The notes under the pieces: model-generated | Database searches by the model: none | What the model was told of the DNA's origin: nothing | Seen by the model: the letters and a program-made list of their open reading frames with translations, nothing else | Part shown: in pieces, positions 33,785 to 43,181 of the stretch | Layout of the letters: every line of letters starts with the position of its first letter | Position numbering within the stretch: the stretch's first letter is position 1 | Program-made: the position numbers and the translations under genes | Assembly: GCF_027921765.1 (NCBI RefSeq) | Contig: NZ_BSEJ01000005.1 | Location: 1 to 64,000, forward strand | DNA from: Microbacterium barkeri | GTDB lineage: Bacteria > Actinomycetota > Actinomycetes > Actinomycetales > Microbacteriaceae | DNA length: 64,000 bases | Direction of reading: 5' to 3'

Positions 33785-35868
33785 GCGTGCTCCTCCACCG
33801 TCAGGACGCGGGCGGTCGGCCCGGGCACCGTCTTCAGCCGCACGCCGCCGTCGACGCGCGAGACTGCCCATCCGCTCGCGGGGAAGGTCTGCTGGACCTC
33901 GCCCGTGATCCCGGGAAGCACGATCTCGACGGCCGCATCCGCACGGTCCCACACGACCAGGAGCGTGCGGCCCGAGGCGCGCAGCCCGAGGCAGACGACG
34001 TCGGCGTCCCACGCCGGGAGTCCGAGCGGCCAGAACGGCACGGCGTCGGCGAGCGACTCGCGGTGCTGCTTGTGCAGCGCGACCGCGGTGCGCACGGCCG
34101 ACCGCTGCTCCTCGCTCAGTCGGTCGAGGAAGCCGGACAGGTAGAAGCGCCCGCTGAGGCCGGTCACGAGGGTGAACGCGGTCTCCTCGACGCTCATCTC
34201 GGCGGCCGGATACGCCCAGTTGCCGCACTGCTCGGGGAGGATGGACGCCGGCGCGGACGCTGCCACGGGCGGGTACAGGCGGAAATCCTGCTGGTCGCTC
34301 GTCGACTGCAGGTGCGTCACGGCCAGCAACCCGTAGTCCGCGCGCATGGCGCCCGAGCTGCAGTTCTCGATGTCGAGCGCAGGATGGCGTTCCTGCACGG
34401 CCACGAGCCAGTCGCGGAAAGCCCGCGTGTGACCGAGGAGCCCGTCGCCCGGAGCAGCCGCGCGCCACTCCGTCCCGGCACCCGGGTTGATGTTGTAGTC
34501 CAGCTTGAGATAGCTCACGCCGTGGTCGCGCACCAGCTGATCGACGACCGCATCGAGGTGCGCCCGAGCCGCAGGGTGCCGGAAGTCGAGGTGATACCGG
34601 TCGTGCTCGCGCACGCGCGCACCGAACCGCTGGAAGAACGCGTCATCGGGAAGTGCCTCGGCCGCACAGCTTCGGATGCCGACTACCTCGGGCTCGAGCC
34701 AGAGGCCGACACGCATGCCCGCCTTGCGGATCGCCTGCGTGATCCGGCGCAGCCCGCCGTCGGGGAAGCGCGCTGACGACTCCCGCCATTCCCCGACCGT
34801 GGCCCACCAGTCGCCGATGTCGGGATCGGCGAACCAGCCGGCGTCGATGCAGAACACCTCGCATCCGGCGTCGGCCGCCTCGCGGATGAGCGGCAGGAGC
34901 ACCTCGGTCGTGGGCTGCCCCATGACCGTGTTCATGAAGTCGTTGTAGACGACAGGCAGGGCCTGCCCGGTGTGCCGGCGGCGCAGCCACCGGCGATAGC
35001 CGGTCAGGCCTCCGATCGCGCCCTCTGCACCCTCCCGAGAGACGGAGACGGCCACCGGCACGGCGTCGAACGACTCCCCCGGAAGGAGCAGATGCGCGAA
35101 GTGGTTCTCGAGGTCGGTTGGCCCCGTGAGCGTGAGGACGCCACCCGCCGCCGTCTGGCAGAGGTCGACGTTCCAGCCCGCGCTGGACTCGATCTGCCAG
35201 GCCAGCGCATGGTCGCCGTCGATCAGTGCGCCGACCGGCACGTGCTCCCCGCTCGACCATGCACCATGACTCGACAGCGCCGCGTGCCCGCGCCCGTCCT
35301 GCCCGTGCAGCGGCAGCGCGATCGCGGGCAGCAGCTCGCCGAGCGGCGTCGTCTGCCACCGGTTCTCCGCGAGCCACTCGCTGCGTGCCGCGAGCAGGAC
35401 CATCCGCTCGAGGTCAGCTGCGTCGCGTCCGAAGCCGATGGTAGCCGAGCCGACCGCGGTGAGCACGACCGCTTCGGCCGAGGTGTTGCGGATCCTCGTC
35501 TCGACCCGCAGCACGTCGACGCCCTTCGGCGCAGTGAGCGTCGTTCGGGCCTCGAGTCCCGTCGTCTCGTCGCGCTGGATGACGATCGCGCGCTCCGCGC
35601 CATCCGACTCCTCGCGCGCCGCGTCCTGAACCCGCAGTCGCGCCCCGACGGCCGAACGGTAGTAGGCCTGGCTCGTGCGCTCGCGCTGCTCGCGCGCCGT
35701 GAAGACCTCGACGAGCGCCGTGCCGGGGCGGCCTGCGAGCGGCGACATCTCCGAGTGCACGCTCAGGGGCCGGTCGTCTGACCAGGTCAGCGTGAATGCG
35801 CCGAGTTCGACGCTCGCAGGTCCGGCCGGCTCGGCGGTGTCGAGGATGTTCAGGGCGGTGTCTGTCAC
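33781..35868 (-). CDS. GH36 alpha-galactosidase
   Basis: A 695-residue intracellular glycosidase of family GH36: N-terminal beta-supersandwich (about 1-290), (beta/alpha)8 barrel (about 300-620) and C-terminal beta domain. The nucleophile is Asp457 in VSYLKLDYN, the acid/base probably Asp525 in QSTSDQQD, and CIDAGWFAD and GLWLEPEVVG are typical substrate-site segments. It would remove terminal alpha-galactosyl units from imported oligosaccharides. The GTG at 35868 is chosen because GGAG lies upstream and it overlaps the previous stop (GTGA); the N-terminal extension of the open frame is a shadow. Confidence 0.9.
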   Translation of the reverse strand: MTDTALNILDTAEPAGPASVELGAFTLTWSDDRPLSVHSEMSPLAGRPGTALVEVFTAREQRERTSQAYYRSAVGARLRVQDAAREESDGAERAIVIQRDETTGLEARTTLTAPKGVDVLRVETRIRNTSAEAVVLTAVGSATIGFGRDAADLERMVLLAARSEWLAENRWQTTPLGELLPAIALPLHGQDGRGHAALSSHGAWSSGEHVPVGALIDGDHALAWQIESSAGWNVDLCQTAAGGVLTLTGPTDLENHFAHLLLPGESFDAVPVAVSVSREGAEGAIGGLTGYRRWLRRRHTGQALPVVYNDFMNTVMGQPTTEVLLPLIREAADAGCEVFCIDAGWFADPDIGDWWATVGEWRESSARFPDGGLRRITQAIRKAGMRVGLWLEPEVVGIRSCAAEALPDDAFFQRFGARVREHDRYHLDFRHPAARAHLDAVVDQLVRDHGVSYLKLDYNINPGAGTEWRAAAPGDGLLGHTRAFRDWLVAVQERHPALDIENCSSGAMRADYGLLAVTHLQSTSDQQDFRLYPPVAASAPASILPEQCGNWAYPAAEMSVEETAFTLVTGLSGRFYLSGFLDRLSEEQRSAVRTAVALHKQHRESLADAVPFWPLGLPAWDADVVCLGLRASGRTLLVVWDRADAAVEIVLPGITGEVQQTFPASGWAVSRVDGGVRLKTVPGPTARVLTVEEHA

Positions 35869-36569
35869 GACGTCTCCGTTTCGAGGCGCTCGCGACCGAA
35901 GCCGAGCGCGCGGTTGCAGATGTGGATGCTGATGGCGACCAGCGGCGGGGCGAACACCGCGACGCTCGAGCCGACGAGGGGGATACCGCTCGCTGCGGCG
36001 CCGATCGCGGAGAGCAGGAGCCAGCACAGCACGATGTGCGGGCGCCGCAACGCCGCGGTGAGCGCAGCCGACACGAGGGCGACCCCGCGCAGGTCGGTCT
36101 GCGCAGCCGCGACGGACACAGCCAGGAGCGCGGCGATCGCGAGCAGCGTGGCGCCGATCGCGGCGAGGAGGAGCGCGTCATCGTGCCCGACGAGCGCGAT
36201 GTCGTATGACAGCACGACCGCCGCGATACCTGCCGCGAGCGCCGCGCCGCTGAGCCGACGGGCACCCGAGCGGAGCGCCGCCCAGAAAGCGCGACCCGCG
36301 CCGGCTCCGCCACCGAGGTCGAGGAGCCGCTCCGTCGCGACGAGCAGTGCGTGGACGCCGGGAACGAGCGGCACGACGGCGAGCCCGAACAGCGCGATCG
36401 CGAGGTGCGTCGCCTGCCAGCCGACGAGGGCGTGGAACACGAGCAGCGGCGCTGCGGTCGCGAGGAACGAGACCCCGATGAGGAAGCACCGCCAGATCGC
36501 CAGAAGCCATCCGGCGATGCGCCCGTCGTGCGCGAGCAGCTGCCCGGTGCGAGTCAGCAGGGCGCTCAT
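35865..36569 (-). CDS. Polytopic membrane protein, YesL/DUF624-like
   Basis: A 234-residue protein with five to six hydrophobic helices (for example WLLAIWRCFLIGVSFLATAA and LLLAAIGATLLAIAALLAVS). Its length, topology and position between sugar-importer permeases and glycosidase genes resemble YesL (DUF624), a family found in rhamnogalacturonan and other glycan operons with unknown function. Sequence similarity to the clearer YesL-like protein at 51455-52096 is not obvious, so the family call is mostly from context. Its start overlaps the permease stop (ATGA) and its stop overlaps the GH36 start (GTGA). Confidence 0.6.
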   Translation of the reverse strand: MSALLTRTGQLLAHDGRIAGWLLAIWRCFLIGVSFLATAAPLLVFHALVGWQATHLAIALFGLAVVPLVPGVHALLVATERLLDLGGGAGAGRAFWAALRSGARRLSGAALAAGIAAVVLSYDIALVGHDDALLLAAIGATLLAIAALLAVSVAAAQTDLRGVALVSAALTAALRRPHIVLCWLLLSAIGAAASGIPLVGSSVAVFAPPLVAISIHICNRALGFGRERLETETS

Positions 36570-37444
36570 CCCTTCACCGCCCCGATCGACATGCCCTTGA
36601 TGAAGTAGCGCTGGAATGCCGCGAAGATCGCGACCGACGGGATGATCGCGAGGATCGCACCCGTGTAGATGAGCTGCCACTGCGAGGTCAGCAGGCCGAC
36701 CATCCGGTTGATGGCGACGTTGATCGTCCCCGCCGACGAGGAGTCGAGGAACACGAGAGGGATGAAGAAGTCGTTCCAGAGGCCGAGAGCCTGGATGATG
36801 ACGAACGCGCTCGTGACGGGCAGCAGCATCGGGAAGACGATGAGCCAGAACGTGCGCAGGCGGCCGGCGCCGTCCATGTGCGCGGCCTCCTCGACCTCGA
36901 CCGGGATTCCCTTGATGAAGCTGCAGTAGAGCAGGATGCCGAAGGACGCCGCGCCGCCGAGGTGGACGAGGATGACGCTCGTCAGGGTGCTGTAGAGACC
37001 CACGTCGTCGAACCCCTCGACGAGCGGGATCATCCGCACCTGAAACGGGATCATCAGCCCGGCGATGAAGAGGACATAGATCCCGCGGCCCAGGCGCCCG
37101 CCGAGGCGCTCGATGCCGTACGCGGCCATCGGGACCATCGCGACGAGCAGCATGACGGTCGCGACCGTGATGATGAGGGTGTTGCCCACGGCCTCCGCGA
37201 AATCCGTCTGCTGGAACAGCTGGACGTAGTTGTCGAACGTGAACGACGTCGGGAGCCCCATGGGATCGCGCGTGATGTCGCTGTAGGACCGGAACGAGTT
37301 CGCGAGCGCGTAGAGCACGGGCGTCGACACGAGGAGCACGAGCGCACTCAGCACGACCATCACGACGATCTCGCTCGGCGTCCACCGCTTCCGCACCCGG
37401 GGAGCCCGCTCGCGGCGTGTGGTCAGAGCCTCCGTGGCGCTCAT
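36566..37444 (-). CDS. Carbohydrate ABC importer permease, MalG type
   Basis: A 292-residue permease of the CUT1 type. The cytoplasmic EAA loop reads EVEEAAHMDGAGRLRTFWLIVFP and the protein ends YFIKGMSIGAVKG, the standard C-terminus of MalG-like subunits. It overlaps both neighbours by four bases (ATGA), pairing it with the MalF-type permease upstream. No ATPase gene is present in this operon; a shared MsiK-like ATPase elsewhere is the usual actinobacterial solution. Confidence 0.9.
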   Translation of the reverse strand: MSATEALTTRRERAPRVRKRWTPSEIVVMVVLSALVLLVSTPVLYALANSFRSYSDITRDPMGLPTSFTFDNYVQLFQQTDFAEAVGNTLIITVATVMLLVAMVPMAAYGIERLGGRLGRGIYVLFIAGLMIPFQVRMIPLVEGFDDVGLYSTLTSVILVHLGGAASFGILLYCSFIKGIPVEVEEAAHMDGAGRLRTFWLIVFPMLLPVTSAFVIIQALGLWNDFFIPLVFLDSSSAGTINVAINRMVGLLTSQWQLIYTGAILAIIPSVAIFAAFQRYFIKGMSIGAVKG

Positions 37445-38427
37445 GCCTGGATCTCCCTCTTGCGCATGTAGGTGTTCGCGGCGACCGTGCTGACGATCAC
37501 GACGATGAACAGGACGATGGCGGCCGCGCTGCCGAAGCCCGCGCGGTACTCGCCGAAGCCGACCTTGTAGATGAAGAACGCCATGGTCTCGCTCACGAAG
37601 CCCGGGCCTCCCGAGGTGAGCACCATGACCTGGTCGAAGATGGTCCATCCGGCGATGAGCGCGAGGGTCATGTTGACCGTGACCGCGCCCGCGAGCATCG
37701 GCCAGGTGACGTTCGCGAACACCTGCCGCCGGTTCGCGCCGTCGATCCGCGCGGCCTCGAGCAGCTCCTGCGGCACGGACTGCAGGTTCGCGAGGTAGAT
37801 GAGGGTCGTGTTGCCGCCCAGCGTGAAGCAGGTGAGGAAGAGGATGACCCACACGACGATGCCGCTGTCTCCGAGCCAATCGCGCGCGGCATCGGGCATG
37901 CCGAGGTCGCGGAGCAGCGTGTTCACGAACCCGAAGTTGAAGTTCAGGAGGTACTTCCAGATCGTCGCCGCGATGAACGCGCTCACGAGCGCCGGCAGGT
38001 ACACCGCGGTGCGGAAGAACCCCTGGCCGTGCTCGAGCTTGTCGAGCATGAGCGCCACCACGAGCGAGATCACGTTGATGATGACAGCCGAGCCGAGCCC
38101 CAGGATCAGCGTGTTCTTGACGGCGTTCCAGAACCGGCCGCTCGCGAAGATGTCGGCATAGTTCGCGAAGCCGATGTAGGCGTAGTCATCGCTGATGCCG
38201 TCCCAGTCCGTGAAGCTCAGCTCGACCGACTGCAGCGACGGGATGATCACCATCAGCAGGTAGACCACAAGGGCCGGGGCGATGAAGCCGAGCAGCACCC
38301 AGCGCCCTCGTCGGCCCCCGCGGCGGGGCGGGCGGATCGGCGCGCGCACGGGCGGCGCCGCGAGGGGCGGAAGCCCGGGCTCTGAGACGACCTCGACGGT
38401 CGCCGTGGCCTGCGGGGAATCGCTCAT
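37441..38427 (-). CDS. Carbohydrate ABC importer permease, MalF type
   Basis: A 328-residue permease with a Pro/Arg-rich cytoplasmic N-terminus, six helices and EAA loop LLEAARIDGANRRQVFANVTWP. The periplasmic segment YIGFANYADIFASG is typical of CUT1 MalF-like subunits. It follows the binding-protein gene after 62 bases containing a hairpin and overlaps the next permease (ATGA). Confidence 0.9.
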   Translation of the reverse strand: MSDSPQATATVEVVSEPGLPPLAAPPVRAPIRPPRRGGRRGRWVLLGFIAPALVVYLLMVIIPSLQSVELSFTDWDGISDDYAYIGFANYADIFASGRFWNAVKNTLILGLGSAVIINVISLVVALMLDKLEHGQGFFRTAVYLPALVSAFIAATIWKYLLNFNFGFVNTLLRDLGMPDAARDWLGDSGIVVWVILFLTCFTLGGNTTLIYLANLQSVPQELLEAARIDGANRRQVFANVTWPMLAGAVTVNMTLALIAGWTIFDQVMVLTSGGPGFVSETMAFFIYKVGFGEYRAGFGSAAAIVLFIVVIVSTVAANTYMRKREIQA

Positions 38428-38456
38428 GACATCTCCTCGTCGCGATGCGGGGCGGA

Positions 38457-38482
38457 GGGGCCGGGCGTCACCGCCCGACCCC
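38457..38482 (-). promoter_or_regulatory. Intercistronic stem-loop after binding-protein gene
   Basis: In the minus-strand transcript GGGGUCGGGCG pairs with CGCCCGGCCCC over 11 bp, including one G-U pair, around a GUGA tetraloop (GNRA type). It starts 7 bases after the binding-protein stop. The wobble pair forms only in the coding-direction RNA, which favours an RNA role. Confidence 0.75.
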
Positions 38483-38489
38483 AGGGCCG

Positions 38490-39839
38490 TCAGCCCGCCG
38501 CGACCGTCTTGTCGAATTCGGCCTGGAGCTTCGAGATCGCCTCATCCACGGTGATCTGCCCGTCCTGCATCTCGATGCGGACCTGACGGAAGAACGTGTT
38601 GAAAGCGCTCAGCGCCTCGTTCGACGACTCGTTGCTGTACCAGTTGAGGTTCGGATCCTCCAGGAGCGCGAAGTAGTCCGCGGCTCCGGGGATCTCGGTG
38701 TTGCGCTCGACCTCGTCCGACGCCGCGATGTTCGGGGCGATCCAGCCGAGCGACTCGATGAGGTTGGCGGCCTCGACCGAATAGAAGTACTCGAGGAACT
38801 CGACTGCGGAGTCGTACTCCGCGCCGTCCTCCTGCGCCTGCGCCGAGATCGCCAGGCCGGACGCCGTGTCGCCCACGACCGAGTTCTTGAGGACGTTGAT
38901 CGTGCCGTCATCCGCGGGGATGATGAACAGCCCCGCGTCGAACTCGGGATCGACCTTGTGGATGTCGTTCAATCGCCCGATGCCCGCCGACGATGTCGCC
39001 ATGACGGCCTGGCCGTTGACGAGAAGCGTCGTCGTCTGGGCATCCGCCGTGGACTGCCATCCCTCGAGCACGAAGTCGTCCGTGATCTGCACGAGGCGCT
39101 CGAGCGGCTCGCGGAGGTCCTCCATGGACGCGGTCCCCTCGGCGACCGCATTCCAGAAGCCCTGCTCGGAGTACTCGGCGAAGACGGGCGCGGCGAGAGG
39201 CTTCCAGAGCTGGTCGCTCGGCCAGACCTCGGCAGCAGCCGTCGCAAGCGGGACATCGCCGTTCGCCTGGATCTCCTCAAGCAGCGCGATGAAGTCGTCG
39301 TACGCCTCCGGGACCTCGAGGCCGTTGTCCGCGAAGTACGACTTGTCGTAGACGATGTTGATGCCGATCTCGCCGTTGAGCGCCGAGGAGGGCACCGTGT
39401 AGACGTTCCCATCCTCGGCGGCACCGTACACGTCGGGGGCGAGCAGGTCGGTCACCGACTCAGGGATCGGCGCGAGCTTTCCCGCCTGGATGTATGTGAG
39501 CGTGTCGCGCATGTCGACGACAGCGGGCCAGTTGCCTGTCGCGTCCATGGTCTTGAGGGCCGTCGCGTAGTCGCTGCCCGCAGGGAGCGGATCGAGTTCG
39601 ACGACCGTGGAGTCGCTCTGCTCGTTGAAGGCCTTCACAACCCCGTCCACGACCGAGTTCCAGGTCTCGTCGCCCGTCGCGTACAGGAAGCGGATGGTCG
39701 TCTTCCCGCCCGCATCGCCGGCGTCTGCGCCGCCCGCGCACCCGGCGAGCACGACGACCGCGGCTGCGGTGGCCGCGAGCGATGCGGCGGCGCGTCGGGA
39801 TGCGCGGCGCCGGGCGTCACGCGTCTGTGCGTTCTGCAT
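38490..39839 (-). CDS. Carbohydrate-binding lipoprotein (extracellular solute-binding family 1)
   Basis: A 449-residue binding protein with twin basic N-terminus, hydrophobic stretch and lipobox VVLAGC followed by GGADAGDAGG. Typical family elements: TTIRFLYATGDETWNSVVDG, a linker with NGEIGINIVYDKSYFADNGL, and AVMATSSAGIGRL. It would capture an oligosaccharide for the two permeases downstream. ATG 39839 follows AAGGGAG at good distance. First gene of the operon running to 31929, with a LacI-type operator just upstream. Confidence 0.88.
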   Translation of the reverse strand: MQNAQTRDARRRASRRAAASLAATAAAVVVLAGCAGGADAGDAGGKTTIRFLYATGDETWNSVVDGVVKAFNEQSDSTVVELDPLPAGSDYATALKTMDATGNWPAVVDMRDTLTYIQAGKLAPIPESVTDLLAPDVYGAAEDGNVYTVPSSALNGEIGINIVYDKSYFADNGLEVPEAYDDFIALLEEIQANGDVPLATAAAEVWPSDQLWKPLAAPVFAEYSEQGFWNAVAEGTASMEDLREPLERLVQITDDFVLEGWQSTADAQTTTLLVNGQAVMATSSAGIGRLNDIHKVDPEFDAGLFIIPADDGTINVLKNSVVGDTASGLAISAQAQEDGAEYDSAVEFLEYFYSVEAANLIESLGWIAPNIAASDEVERNTEIPGAADYFALLEDPNLNWYSNESSNEALSAFNTFFRQVRIEMQDGQITVDEAISKLQAEFDKTVAAG

Positions 39840-39892
39840 GTGATCTCCCTTGATTCGGATCGGACCGCGTCCGACTCCAGGAGCGTAACGCA

Positions 39893-39914
39893 AAGTGGAC
39901 AACGTTTGCCACTT
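39893..39914. promoter_or_regulatory. LacI-type operator upstream of binding-protein operon
   Basis: Inverted repeat AAGTGG-N10-CCACTT with central AACGTT; 9 of 11 positions pair. It lies 54 bases upstream of the start at 39839 and 37 bases downstream of the LacI stop. The regulator encoded at 39951-40994 is the obvious binder. Confidence 0.65.
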
Positions 39915-39950
39915 CTTTTTCCGGAGGCCGCACGACGCGGACTGACGACG

Positions 39951-40994
39951 TCAGCGCCGGGCGACGGCGGCGCCGTGCACGATGGGGGTCGCGCGCAGCG
40001 CGATGCGCTGGTCGGGCTGCGGATCCCCGTCGTCGAGGGCGAGCGAGAGTGCCGCCTCTCCGAACGCCTCAAGCGGCACCTCGACGGTGCTGAAGTTCGG
40101 GAGCACGTCGCCGAGCATCGGCACGTGGTCGAATCCGCTCACCTCGACGTCACCCGGGGCCTCGACTCCCTGCTCGCGCAGCCGGGCGATCACGCCGACC
40201 GCCATCGCGTCGCTCATCGCAGCGATCGCGTCGAGTTCCGCGACGGGCGTCGCCAGGTCGTCGACGGCGGCGTATCCGCCGTCCCGCGAGAACGAGCGAT
40301 GCACGACGTCGCCCGAGAGGACGCTGATTCCGTGCCGATCGAGACCTTCGAGGAACCCCGCGACACGGTCCTGCGAGGTGATCTCGAAGTCGGGGCCCGA
40401 GACGACGGCGAAGCGACGATGGCCGGCCAGCGCGAGGCCCTCGGCCAGGGCCGCGGCCGCCTCCCTGTTGTCGACGGTGACGGATGGGAAGGGCAGGGCG
40501 CTGTGGCCGATGACCACCACGCGCGTGCCGTGCGCGTCGAGCGTGCCGAGCTGCGCAGCCAGTGCCGCCTCGCGGCGCGCGTCGGTCGTCCGGCTCGTGC
40601 CGATCACGATCGCGCGGTGCCGCTCGCCGCGCAGCTCCTCGAGGAGGGCGATCTCGCGCAGGGGATCGTCGCGCGTCGTGCGCACGGCGACCGAGACGCC
40701 GCGCTTCTCGGCGGCGTGCATGACACCCGAGATCATCGTGGCCGACCCGAAGTCGTCGATGTCGCTCACAACGAGCGCGATCGTGCGGGCCCGCCCGCCC
40801 TTGATCGCCTGCGCCGCGGGGCTCACGGAGTATCCGAGCGCCCGCGCGGCGTCCTGCACGCGCTGACGCATCTCAGGGGAGCCGCTCTGCTTGCCGCGGA
40901 CGCCGCCGTTCAGCACGCGCGACGCGGTCGGCACCGACACCCCCGCGAGTCGTGCGACGTCGGTGAGTGTCGGCGGCCTGTCGGCGTTCGGCAT
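39951..40994 (-). CDS. LacI-family transcriptional regulator
   Basis: A 347-residue repressor with helix-turn-helix LTDVARLAGVSVPTASRVLN, hinge SVSPAAQAIKGG, and a sugar-binding core with VVSDIDDFGSATMISGV and VSGFDHVPMLGDVLP. It lies directly upstream of the operon 31929-39839 in the same direction, with the operator at 39893-39914 between them. It probably represses that operon until its inducer sugar, presumably a GH36/GH43 substrate or product, is present. ATG 40994 follows a G-rich ribosome site (GAGGGGGGCTC). Confidence 0.88.
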   Translation of the reverse strand: MPNADRPPTLTDVARLAGVSVPTASRVLNGGVRGKQSGSPEMRQRVQDAARALGYSVSPAAQAIKGGRARTIALVVSDIDDFGSATMISGVMHAAEKRGVSVAVRTTRDDPLREIALLEELRGERHRAIVIGTSRTTDARREAALAAQLGTLDAHGTRVVVIGHSALPFPSVTVDNREAAAALAEGLALAGHRRFAVVSGPDFEITSQDRVAGFLEGLDRHGISVLSGDVVHRSFSRDGGYAAVDDLATPVAELDAIAAMSDAMAVGVIARLREQGVEAPGDVEVSGFDHVPMLGDVLPNFSTVEVPLEAFGEAALSLALDDGDPQPDQRIALRATPIVHGAAVARR

Positions 40995-41147
40995 GAGCCC
41001 CCCTCGATCGATCCAGACAACGCTATCCACACGACGCCCCGATGTCGATTCGCCCCCTCCCCCGATCGCGCTCGCGTCGCGTGGAGGTCGGGCGGAAGGC
41101 GGCCCCGGCCATCCGCTCTCCCCGAGACTCGGCGTCCCCGACTCTGC

Positions 41148-41200
41148 ATGTCTCACTCTCGGCGGGTTCGCGCCCGCCAGAACCGCGGAGAGTGAGACAT
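41148..41200. repeat. 53-bp palindromic repeat, family B copy 4
   Basis: Starts ATGTCTCACTCTC and ends GAGAGTGAGACAT, followed by GCAGG. Interior GGCGGGTTCGCGCCCGCC forms its own small hairpin. It lies 32 bases beyond the GH127 stop at 41233. The rest of the 238-base gap 40995-41232 shows no gene. Confidence 0.85.
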
Positions 41201-41232
41201 GCAGGATCGAAGTGGGCGGAAGGGCGGCGGGG

Positions 41233-43179
41233 TCAGGCCCCCGCGCGGCGCTCGGGGATCCAGATGCGCATCGTGGAGGGGCCCCGCTCGGCCCACTCGT
41301 GATACGGGATGAGCGGCACGTCGACGATCTGCTCGTCGTCTGCGACCTCGGGGTCTCCGAACGGCCACGGCAGGTCGACGGGGCGTCGGATGGCCAGGCG
41401 CGCGACGACGCGTCCGTCCTCTTCGCGCAGGGGCGCGTCGGGATCGATCGCCACGACATCGACGCCGATCCCCGCGGGGAGGTCGACCGATTCGAGCGCC
41501 AGCACCTCGGGGCCGCGCTCCACCGCCACCGCGCCCCGGATCGCGTCGATGCGCGCGTCCGGCCGCGTGAGCCGCGGGGCGACAGGGAGGCGCAACGTCA
41601 CGACATCGCCTGCGGAGAACGCGCGACGCACGGTCGCGTACCCGGGTTCCGCCGCGAGCGTCTGGACCCCGCCGTCCGCCGAACGGACCTCGAGCGCTGC
41701 TCCGACCGCCCAGCTGGGCACGCGGAGCGAGAGCGTCCACTCCGCGTCCGCTGCGGCGTCCACGGTGACGCGGATGTCGCCGGCCGCGGGGTAGTCCGTC
41801 TCCACGTGCAGTGCGACGTCGTGCCCGGCGACCGTCGTGGAGATCGTGGCCGGAGCGTACTGGTGGATCTGGAGCCCCTCCTCGTCGACGGTCGCGACGT
41901 ACGCGGCGAGGCTGGCGAGGGTGCGGGCGACGTTGGGCGGGCAGCACGACACCTCGAACCACGGCGCGCGCAGCGACGACTCCGCACGCGCGGACGGCGC
42001 ATCCGGGTCGGCGACCTCTCCCGGCGTGCGCTGGTGCAGCGTGTTCGCGTAGTAGAACGCCGTGCCAGCGGAGGAGGGCGACGTCGCGACGACGTTGTAC
42101 AGCGTGCGCTCGATGAGGTCGGCGTACTTCGCCTCCCCGCGCTCGAGCAGCAGACGCCAGCTGAACTGGACCGATGCGATGCCCGCGCAGGTCTCGGAGT
42201 AGGCGCGGTCGGGCGGCAGCTCGAAGTCGGCGCCGAACGCCTCGTCCTGGTGGTGGGCGCCCTGCCCGCCGGTGATGTACGTGCGGCGGGCGACCGTGTT
42301 GTCCCACTGCCGCACGAGCGCCGAGGACAGCTCGCCGTCGGCCGTCTCGACGGCGACGTCGAGTGCCCCCGACGAGAGGTAGTTCGCGCGCACGGCGTGG
42401 CCGCGGAGGACGTCGGCCTCGCGGATCGGGATGTCGTCCTGGAAGTACGAGCGGCCGAACTCGATGTCCGCGAGCACGCCCGTGCCGTGCCGGTCGACGA
42501 AGAGCTTCGCCTGCGCGATGTAGCGGGGCTCGCCTGTGACGCGACCGAGCTCGACCAGTCCCGTCTCGATCTCCGCGTGCCCGCACATCGACGGGATGCC
42601 GTCCTCGCCGAACACCTCGCAGACGAGGTCGGCGGCGCGTGTCGCGATCTCGAGGAGCCCGTCGTCGGCGCCGGGCTTCGTGCGTGCCCGCGCGACCGCG
42701 GCCTGGAAGAGGTGCCCGAGGCAGTAGAGCTCGTGCCCCCATTCGAGGTCGGACCACCTCGGGCCCTGACCGGGGCGGCCGAACCGCGTGTTCAGGTACC
42801 CATCGGGCTCCTGCGCCGCGCCCACGACCGAGACGACGTCGCGGAACACGCGCTCGAGCTCGTCATCGGGGGCACGGCCGATCTCCCACGCGAGCGCCTC
42901 GAGGTACTTGTAGACCTCGGAATCGGAGAACTCGCGACCACGGCGCCCCTCGGGCAGCCCACCGGCGACGGCGAGCTCGAAGTTGCGGATCCAGCCCTCG
43001 CGCTCGAGCCACGTGCCGATGTGCGCGAGCGTCGCGCGCCGGTTCACGCGCTGCCGAGCGCCCCAGAACCCTCCCGTGATCGCGACCTCCTCGATCCCCA
43101 GGGGACGCAGCGCGCCCGAGCTCGGCAGGACAGGAGCGGCAGCCGCCGCGGTCGCGCGGTGCGATGTGGTGAGTGTCAT
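41233..43179 (-). CDS. GH127 beta-L-arabinofuranosidase
   Basis: A 648-residue intracellular enzyme of family GH127 (DUF1680). By comparison with Bifidobacterium HypBA1 as remembered, the zinc/catalytic set is complete: Glu329 and Cys331 in AYSETCAG, the Cys pair 412-413 in EVSCCPPNVAR (first Cys as nucleophile), and Glu313 in HQDEAFG as acid. It would release beta-L-arabinofuranose from short oligosaccharides such as those of hydroxyproline-rich glycoproteins. ATG 43179 has AAGGG six bases upstream; ATG 43185 has none. It is the last gene of the operon with the importer at 43182-46354. Confidence 0.92.
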   Translation of the reverse strand: MTLTTSHRATAAAAAPVLPSSGALRPLGIEEVAITGGFWGARQRVNRRATLAHIGTWLEREGWIRNFELAVAGGLPEGRRGREFSDSEVYKYLEALAWEIGRAPDDELERVFRDVVSVVGAAQEPDGYLNTRFGRPGQGPRWSDLEWGHELYCLGHLFQAAVARARTKPGADDGLLEIATRAADLVCEVFGEDGIPSMCGHAEIETGLVELGRVTGEPRYIAQAKLFVDRHGTGVLADIEFGRSYFQDDIPIREADVLRGHAVRANYLSSGALDVAVETADGELSSALVRQWDNTVARRTYITGGQGAHHQDEAFGADFELPPDRAYSETCAGIASVQFSWRLLLERGEAKYADLIERTLYNVVATSPSSAGTAFYYANTLHQRTPGEVADPDAPSARAESSLRAPWFEVSCCPPNVARTLASLAAYVATVDEEGLQIHQYAPATISTTVAGHDVALHVETDYPAAGDIRVTVDAAADAEWTLSLRVPSWAVGAALEVRSADGGVQTLAAEPGYATVRRAFSAGDVVTLRLPVAPRLTRPDARIDAIRGAVAVERGPEVLALESVDLPAGIGVDVVAIDPDAPLREEDGRVVARLAIRRPVDLPWPFGDPEVADDEQIVDVPLIPYHEWAERGPSTMRIWIPERRAGA

Positions 43180-43181
43180 GA

